Origin: Tetraselmis striata
Taxonomy: Eukaryota; Chlorophyta; Chlorodendrophyceae; Chlorodendrales; Chlorodendraceae
Direction of reading: 5' to 3'
NCBI GenBank assembly: GCA_006384855.1
Contig: VCJN01002800.1
Span: 1-64,000, forward strand
Length of the DNA: 64,000 nt
Below, piece by piece: positions 56,960-64,000 of this stretch; position 1 is the stretch's first letter; every line of letters starts with the position of its first letter. The notes beneath the pieces are model-generated. The model did no database searches, was not told where the DNA came from, and saw only the letters and a list, made by a program, of their open reading frames with translations. The position numbers were made by a program, and so were the translations under genes.

Positions 56960-57943
56960 TCCGACGATCAGCGTAAGCGCGGACGGCGCCAGTATAGAGC
57001 ACCAGTAATGTGTCGCCTGATTCTCCTACTCGTATTCGTACGATGATACGAGTACAGTACACGTATGTAGTAAACTTACATGAGCTAGCAGCAGAAGGCG
57101 ATATCAGGAGATCACCAAAAAAAAACATGTATACACGATATACCGGTAGTACCGCCGTATTATTGTACTATCGCCCCCGGACAGGACTGGCACCAGTGAA
57201 ACAAACCCTTGCAGCGTCTCAACGACGGCCGTTTGGGCAGCGATCAATAAGCCACGGAAAGCCCTGGGTACGCGACGCTATTTTTCTTTTCCCTGCCCCC
57301 GGGACAGGACTGGTACCAGTGAAACCCTTGCAGCGTCTCTGTGACACAGGTAGTCCACAAGCAAATCGCCGAAGCATTCTGCAGGGGTCCGAAGCATTAT
57401 TCGCCGTATTATTTATATGCTGATAATACTGCTCTGATTATTTTTGGCTTTTCCGCCCCGACTGGGACAGGACTGGCAACGAAACCCTACTTACAAAGTC
57501 TCTGATACGCGGCCGTTTGGGCAGCGATCCAGGTATGGCGCAAGCCCTGGGCAGGCGACGCTCCGTTATATGGTCATCATCAAGCAAATATTGTATGTCC
57601 AAGCATTCCGCAAGACTAATTAGAAATCAGCAGTGATGGAATATTACTCAAATTATATTCGCTGGCTTCATTTTTGGTCTCCCCGCTTGTTATTGCTGCA
57701 TACCAGGCGAGGTGGAATATTACCCAGTCCCCCCGCCCTCTGCTTGGGATGAGTGGATGGCGACAGTGGTCCGAAACCTAACCTCGTCCCACCTGTCGGC
57801 CCCACCTTACATCGCTGCGAGCGCTAGCTCTGTTTTCCACATTGCCGCATCTACTCCTAACTACAGATAGGTAGCACGGGGTCGTAGCAGTCATACTACC
57901 TACTGGCGGCACAAACCCTTGCTAGAGCCCTACAGTTGCTATA
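56960..57943. other. Divergent intergenic region with repeat copies
   Basis: Holds the ACATGAGCTAGCAGC repeat (57077-57125) and three copies of the GGACAGGACTGG module (about 57171-57275, 57290-57345, 57452-57560), the first and third also sharing CGGCCGTTTGGGCAGCGATC. Promoters of the coiled-coil gene (-) and the SET gene (+) must lie at its two ends. Confidence 0.6.
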
Positions 57944-60018
57944 ATGGCTGTGACGCCAGCCGCGACGGTGGCGGCTGCCCCGTTTGTCCCCCGCCAAGCG
58001 CAACAGACCGCCGCTGTCGGCGGCGCGTGCCCGACAACGGTACCTCGGCGGCTGCGAGCGGCACGTGCCCCCCCGAGACGGGCTCGTCAATTCGTCGCAG
58101 TCCAGGCTGCGAGCGACCTGGGCTTCGTGGACAGCGCTGTGGGTGCCGCACTGCTCGACTGGGTTCTGGATAACGAGGGACACGTGCACCCCGGGCTGAG
58201 GGTGGTGGAGGACGCGCCATGCGGCGGCGGCCGCGGCGTGATCGCCACGGAGGCCATCAGCGCGGAGGACTCAGCCAACGTGCCGCTGTTGTTGGTTCCT
58301 GACGCACTGTACATGACCTCGCAGGCGCGCCAACCCCAGCAGCTGCCCTGTCTCGCCAAGCTCCCAGGCGCAGTTCTGCAGTCGTACAGCTCGGGTCCCC
58401 CGTTTCGATCCTCCTCCTCCATCCCACGATGTGTCCATTTGATCTCCGTCTTAACCCCCCCCCCCCCCCTCCCCCTCCCCAACTTCCAATCCCCTTCCTG
58501 GGTCGCTGCTCCCCTCCTAGGATTTTCCTCCATTACGAACTCCCCGATGCCGCGACCGAAACAGGCCGTCTAGTAAAACAGTGCACCTATCTCGCCGTTC
58601 GACAAGCGGGAGGATACAACACTCTACACTCGTTCCACCACGCCCGGTCGATCCGACCATGCTTCCGTTTTCCCGCTTCTCGTACTCGGGGCAGCTGACA
58701 CTCGCCGTTGTGCGCTCCGATAGGTGGCGCGCGTCGGGATGGCATACTACGAGGAGCGGGGCGCCCCGCCGCTGGGCGAGCTGGATAATGCAACACAGCT
58801 GGCGACGCTGCTGGCCCACGAGGCGGCCGAGGGGGCGGACTCGTTCTATCACCCCTACATCGCCGCGCTACCCTCAGCGGCGCCCAATGGCTGGGCGCTC
58901 GGAGACGCAGCGATGGACGCCGCGCTGGCTGCGCTCGCGGCGGGCGCGGGCGCGGGGCACGCAGGGCAGCTGGAGGAGTGGGCGGCAGAGGCGCGGCGGA
59001 CGCGCGCCACCTTGGAGAGTCACTGCGACGCGTTGCACCAGCGTCACGCCAAGTACTTCCGCTCTGAGGTGGCCCCCGCTCACCCCGCTCCCCTCACCTC
59101 ACCCTGGTGCCGCACGCGCGATGTCAAGCCGTCAGGTCGAAATATCTTCACAGGGCCGTCTAGTCAGGCAGTCGCCACAACGTGGTTTCGGAGCACCGCG
59201 CGTGGTTTCGGAGCACCCGCGCGCGCCAATTCGCAGTCGTCATGAATATCTATATGACCTGACGTAATTATTGATAAGAAGTGCTACGGTCTCGCGATAT
59301 ACCGTACTACGCGTAGTCTATGAATATTTATGCGCGGCAATTGCCACACATATCCCATCACGGTTGAAAAATGGGGGCACATGTCGATGATATGAATAAA
59401 ACAATGGTGCTGAAACATATATGTTGCAGATAAAACCTAGCAACTTTGTCTATACGCTCGATTAAGTGAATTTTCAATGTTTGCAGTCTGATTATGCCGA
59501 TGCTGCTGTAGTTAACAAGCCATCGTAGTTAGTTGCTATTAATACTGCTGGCATCATGGTGTTTCTTTAGCATGTTATCATTTGCATCGTGTAGTGTAGT
59601 ATTTGTGTCCTCGTCATCGATGTTTACTCCGCAGCGATGTTCTTGTTCACACCTGTGTAGTAATGCTCTCATGATGGGTCTGCAGGTCACGCCGGAGACC
59701 TACTTTTGGGCAATGGGCATGGTGCTTTCCCGCGCCTTCAGCAGCCACCCGCAGCTTGGGCTTGCGCCGCTTATCGATAGCATGAACCACCGCGCGGGCG
59801 CAGACCACCCGGAGCCGGTGCGCGTCAACGGGGAGGAGGAAGACGATACCTACTTTTACGTCACCGCGGCGCGCGACGGCTTCCCGGCCGCTCTGGCGGC
59901 GGGTGATGAGCTGTGCATCCGCTACGTGGACGCGGGCACCTCGCCCAAGGACGCATGGCTTAGCTACGGCTTTGTGCCGCCGGAGCTGTGGATTCCCGGT
60001 GCTGCCCAAGCTAACTGA
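57944..60018 (+). CDS. SET-domain protein methyltransferase (Rubisco LSMT/SETD3-like)
   Basis: Three exons, all phase 0: 57944-58324, 58724-59068, 59686-60018, giving 352 residues. The N-terminus is Ala/Thr/Arg/Pro-rich without acidic residues (MAVTPAATVAAAPFVPRQAQ), typical of a plastid transit peptide. Early SET motif: GGGRGVIATEAISAED (about residues 95-110). The LIDSMNHRAGADHP block in exon 3 is the SET cofactor-binding 'xxxNH' motif, and GDELCIRYVDAGTSPKDAWLSYGFV is the following conserved strand and Tyr. This arrangement, with a split SET insertion between the halves, is that of the Rubisco LSMT/SETD3/SETD6 class, which methylate lysines or histidines of non-histone proteins. At 352 residues it is shorter than usual; most of the C-terminal substrate-binding domain is missing. 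The first intron reads CAG/GCGCGC, so a GC donor is needed. Substrate unknown. Confidence 0.85.
59178..59215 (+). repeat. Two copies of minisatellite-like word in SET intron 2
   Basis: CGTGGTTTCGGAGCACC appears twice in tandem, matching the core of the 22-bp minisatellite in the GT29 gene. Confidence 0.65.
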
Positions 60019-61785
60019 CGGCGGCGGTGGGTATGCGCGGGGCGTCTTTCGCTGTCCACCTGAGCTAACTCCCGGATAGACGAACAATACGTCACTGCCA
60101 CCATCTAGCGAGCGCCGGTTTGCAACTGCTGCGCGGGGGCGAGCTGGCAAAGAAATGTATGGGGTGGTTGGGATCATCCCAAGTTGAGCAATCAACCTCG
60201 CGTACAAGGGGGGAGGGGGATGATAGGCAAAGAATCTATCACTGCCTCCCGGCTGCTCGCAACATAAGTACATCCCGGCGTCTACCCCGACAAGGTCAGC
60301 CGTGCATGTCAAGGTGGCGTTAGCCCCTCCAGGGAATGCCATCCCGGTGCGGGCGAGCCTAAGACCTCGGCTTACACAAGTCAGCAAGACAGCGGATGTC
60401 CTGAAACTGGCAGAGAAGAACCGAACACAGCAATATTCTACGGGTGGAAAGCAATACACCATTGTGGCCCTGCCCCCGCGCTGGTTGCGTGCATGCCTGG
60501 TGACTGTGCAGTCTCCTTACCCCGATCATGCTACCTCACAACGCAGCACCATGGCAGGCAGGAAGAATGAATACGATTGTTTCAACATGATCGCTTTAAC
60601 ACATGTGGTAAAACAGTGTTCCACATTCTATGCTTCGCCAGTGATCCCACGCAACTGTCTGTTGTTCATGCATGTCCTATAATATGTTATGACGGCGGAC
60701 ATGACGGCAATGTTATCAGCACCTCCTTTTTTCGGTGCAAAACACGAGGGTGGCTAGTGATGGGGGCGGTACTGTGATTCCCGATCAGCACAGTACGTAT
60801 TAGTACATCAGCCTGAGACGACTCGCGCCATAATCACGGCGCGGCGAAAATGGGGGCTGGTGTCGATTGGCGCCGCTTGGTTTTGGAGCCAAGTTTTTCC
60901 CCAACTGTAATCCTTACATCTTTATGTATGCCATATACAACGATTGAATCAACTCAACTCCGTCCAACAAGTTGGGTTGACAAGACGCCTCTAGAGTGCT
61001 GGATATGTCCCCCCATTCAGGTTTGGTGCCCCCCACCTGGATCGTTTTAGCTCGGCAACAGTACTTATAAGCCAAAGTTTTACTCATGTTTCCATACATA
61101 TTCCGTAGAGTGATGCACAGGTGCTGCCAGTACACATGGATTCTGCTGGTGATGGCCGTCAACCACATGTAACGTCGGCTTCAGCAGGTCGTCAGGCTAC
61201 TGATTTTATTTGACGATTTCAATTATCCATAACACGACAGCCCATGGCATGGGTCTACAGGTTGTGCAGCAGCTTTTGCCATCGGCGGAATGCACGCTGG
61301 TAGTGGCTATGGCCCCTGTAATGATGGACCAACACGGCCTGCTGAAACCGCCACCACCCCACCGGTCGACCATTAATATTGACCGAGAGGCACCCAGTAC
61401 GCCATTTTGTTACAAGCCAGACGCCGCCGTCATTCGCTGGACAGCGGCCGGCATCTATCAGCAGAATGCTGGGCGGGGAGCGGGAGATATTAAGGGGGGG
61501 GGGGGGGGGGGGGATCTATCATGCTTCAAGCACCAGGTACCGCGTACATCTGGTCGCTAGTTCTCCGATTAATACTTGTCACGGTAGCTTGACGAACGCA
61601 TTGCACAGCAATTGTACACAACGTTCGGTTAAGGATATATACAGTCCGGACAGCGTAGTCGTTGTTGATTATTTACGAGGCTACGGTCGGGGCGCATGAG
61701 CATGCGGATGCCATGGCCGGCACCGCGCAGGCGCTGTCGGCCCGCAGCTCGTTCGGCCGCCATGTGAAGAGTCCGGCATACCACC
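60019..61785. other. Convergent intergenic region
   Basis: Between the SET gene and the 3' end of the minus-strand gene. TGTAA at 60905 could be a polyadenylation signal, but it is far from the stop. A G-run lies at 61494-61513. No gene seen. Confidence 0.45.
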
Positions 61786-64000
61786 TCACTGCGCGAGGCG
61801 AGACTTGCTGAGCTGGGGCCTGTATGCCTTCTCGCTGGCCTCAGGGGTCTGCGCCTTGTTGCTCAGCTGCGGCTTGTAGGCCCTCTTGCTTGGACTGGCC
61901 TCCGACCCGCGCACCGCCTTCGCGGCGCGCCCCTTCCGGGCCACAAACTCCTGGAAAGGCACCTTTGGCTTGAACGGGCCGTGGCTCGGCACCGGCGGGG
62001 CCATCGCTGCGGCGGCGGCGGCCTCCATCGCCGGCGCGTCCACTGGTTGAATGCTGGGCGCTGGGGTGGGCCCCCTCGTGGGGAAAGGCGGCCTCCTGCT
62101 CCGCGCGCTCGTTGAACATGGAGAACATCTGCTGCTCCCAGTCCGTCCGCCCCTCAGCGTCCACCTCTTCCACCTCCAGCGGCTCCTCCTCGGCCGGGCC
62201 CCCGTCCCTTTGGTTCAGCTGGCGCAGCCGGTCGACGCCCGCTTCCGCCTGCGCTGCCGGCTCGCGGGTCGCCAAGGGCGGCGCTCCACCGCCGGGGGCG
62301 GCAACCTCCGCGGGCGCTGCGGCGGGGGCGGCGCCGGCTTTGGGCGACTCGGCTTCCGGGAGGGCCGCCGCCTGCCTCAGCTTGGCAGGGTCGGGCGGGG
62401 AGGCCACGGGCGGCGTATCTTGCGAAGCGGGTACCAGTGGGCTGCCACCGCTTTGCAACGGCTCAGGCGGCAGCGCGATCGTCTCGATCTCCGACTCGTC
62501 GGCGTCAAAGCCGCTCGAGTCGTGCGACGGCTGTATCATGTCTGGCGATACGCCGCGAGGCGCCGGCACGGGCGCCGCATTCGCCCCCGCAGGCTCGATC
62601 TTCGGCGTGGCGGTTCGCTTGCCCGACCTGCTGTGCGCGGCTGCCCGGAGGGCATTTCGTGACTGGGCGGCGCTTGCCGGCACCGGGGGTGGACCCTCGT
62701 CCCCACTCCACTCGCCGTCAAACGACTCGAGGCGCGCCGCCTCCACCCCCCGTGTCCGGACGCTGCCGGACACGACCAGGCTCTTCGCGGACTGGAAACA
62801 CGCTGGCCGCCATGTTGCGCATGGACTGCACCACCACTCGCGTGGAGCCGCCGGGGACGGTGCTGCCGCGGGCGGGGGCGGCCTGCTTTTCGTGGACCAG
62901 GCTCTTCTGCAGCCATGCCTGCACCTGCGACCCAGCAGCAGCGCACGCCCAGAGGTCAGCCCCCCTGCCCAGACGGCGGTTGCGACTACAGAGCAACACA
63001 TGCTGAGCGCTGGGTGACGGCGGCGGCGCACCTCGGCGTCCGGATAGTCGCGCGCGGCGAGCTGCCCCACCACCAGCATCAGTCTCTGCATCCAGGCCTC
63101 GGACGCAAACGCCGTGAACTCCCAGATGTCCGGCAGGCTGTCGCGCTTGGAAAAGATCCAGCGCAGCGGGCCGGCCTTGGGGCCGTCCAGAGCGCCAAAG
63201 AGGATGTCGCCCACGATCGCCGCCGCAGCGGACCTGTCGTCGCGCATCGACTGCACGCACACCCGCGTCGTCAGCCCCCATTGCCCACCCGCAAGCCCCG
63301 CACACGCTGCCCGAGTTGGGCATAACACATGCGGTGGCGGTGGCAGCGGTGTGGCTATTGCCTGCTGGGCCGTTCCTCATTGACCCGCCCTCCTCAAAAT
63401 CATGTAAATAATGGCCCAGGTTGGCGGGTGGGCGGGTGCACTTGTGGGTCATCCGGGCAGGTGGGGAGCGTGGAGCACACACAGCCGGCCGGGACCGCGG
63501 GCCGAGGCGGCGGACGCACCTGCGCCCGCTTCTTGAACTTGCCCGCCGCCGCCACCGTCTTGAGGCCAGCCTGGAACTCCATCCTGGACTTGCCCTTCAT
63601 GGCCGCCTCCTCCGCCGCGGCCGCCGCCTGGGCGGCGCTCTCCTGCGCCTTGACCATCAGGCTGACCAGGCGGCCCTTGTCCACCGCCTTCATGGCGGCC
63701 ACCTGCAGCTGCACCACCGGGCTGATACTGCTCGCGCCGGTCATCTCCAGCAGCTCCGCCAGGTGCTTGCCCTCCTCGGTGGGCTGCATGAGGTTGAGCG
63801 CCGAGTTGCGCCGCCCCCGCAGCCCGATGCTCTTGCCGCCGGCCGGCGCCGGCCCGCCCGCCTGCAGGCGGTCGATGAGGGTGCCCATGCCCTTGACCTC
63901 CTGCATGTCCGCGTCGTCCGCGCCCCTGTGCCTCCGCATGCTGCGCAGCAGGTCGCACACCCACAGCGTTTCCTGCAGCTCCGCCTCCGTGCGCTGCTTG
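61786..64000 (-). CDS. 3' part of unrecognised helical/low-complexity protein
   Basis: The gene runs off the right edge, so the start is missing. Exon A (63520-64000) reads in a frame beginning KQRTEAELQETLWVCDLLRS and is helical, Ala/Lys-rich (LVSLMVKAQESAAQAAAAAE). Exon B (63032-63250) holds SMRDDRSAAAAIVGDILFGA and EFTAFASEAWMQRLMLVVGQ. Exon C starts at 62934 (VQAWLQKSLVHEKQ) and continues as a long Ala/Pro/Glu-rich segment to a basic end with two KAY(K/R)PQLS blocks and a stop at 61786-61788. Within exon C the apparent coding frame changes twice, near 62796 and near 62084. Small introns of about 65 bases or single-base shifts would each explain it. I recognise no family; a cytoskeletal or regulatory protein is possible. 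Confidence 0.55.

Noticed and set aside
59647..60462. 271-codon minus-strand frame opposite the last SET exon
   Set aside because: Its left half is antisense to the SET motifs; the right half has no recognisable domain.
1..64000. CRISPR arrays, bacterial operons, ribosomal RNA genes
   Set aside because: None seen; intron-rich genes and retroelements mark the window as eukaryotic nuclear DNA, and the tandem repeats lack unique spacers.

Overview
The window looks like nuclear DNA of a flagellated green alga (Chlorophyta). Reasons: GC-rich intron-dense genes, a complete kinesin-9 (a ciliary motor), sialyltransferase-like GT29 domains, a SET-domain methyltransferase with a transit-peptide-like start, and several kinds of eukaryotic retroelement. 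The species cannot be named from the sequence alone. Gene models were built by hand: an exon was joined only where acceptor, donor, phase and protein sense agreed.

Layout. 0-1 kb: tyrosine-recombinase fragment followed by 24-bp direct repeats. 1.28-1.84 kb: small IFI6/27 (ISG12)-like membrane protein. 3.15-5.03 kb (-): four-exon KSP-repeat protein with a C-terminal membrane anchor and a 30-bp microexon. 5-19.7 kb: transposon-rich stretch with a decayed Harbinger-like accessory gene (8.25-9.3 kb), a decayed Ty3/gypsy element (9.8-12.4 kb, -) and a 5'-truncated LINE with target-site duplication (13.06-15.92 kb, +). 19.77-26.94 kb (-): 17-exon kinesin-9 of about 813 residues, with a MITE-like element in one intron. 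27.9-30 kb (-): a second LINE remnant. 30-36.8 kb: gene-poor and AT-richer. 36.78-37.35 kb (-): single-pass membrane protein.

38.2-50.2 kb (+): the most striking gene, 24 exons and about 1,021 residues: an N-terminal membrane anchor, a charged stem, an IPT/TIG domain, a divergent GT29 sialyltransferase domain, an EGF-like module and a second, better conserved GT29 domain. One of its introns holds about 88 copies of a 22-bp minisatellite. 51.27-56.96 kb (-): ten-exon coiled-coil protein of 735 residues with a 250-bp satellite in an intron. 57.94-60.02 kb (+): three-exon SET-domain protein. 61.79-64 kb (-): 3' part of an unrecognised gene that runs off the window.

Genome-style features recur. 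Introns often carry long C-runs on the sense strand, mostly just after the 5' splice site. Several introns seem to use a GC donor. Repeat families are shared between distant parts of the window. The genes do not form a pathway; kinesin-9 is a cilium gene and the GT29 protein would act in the secretory pathway.
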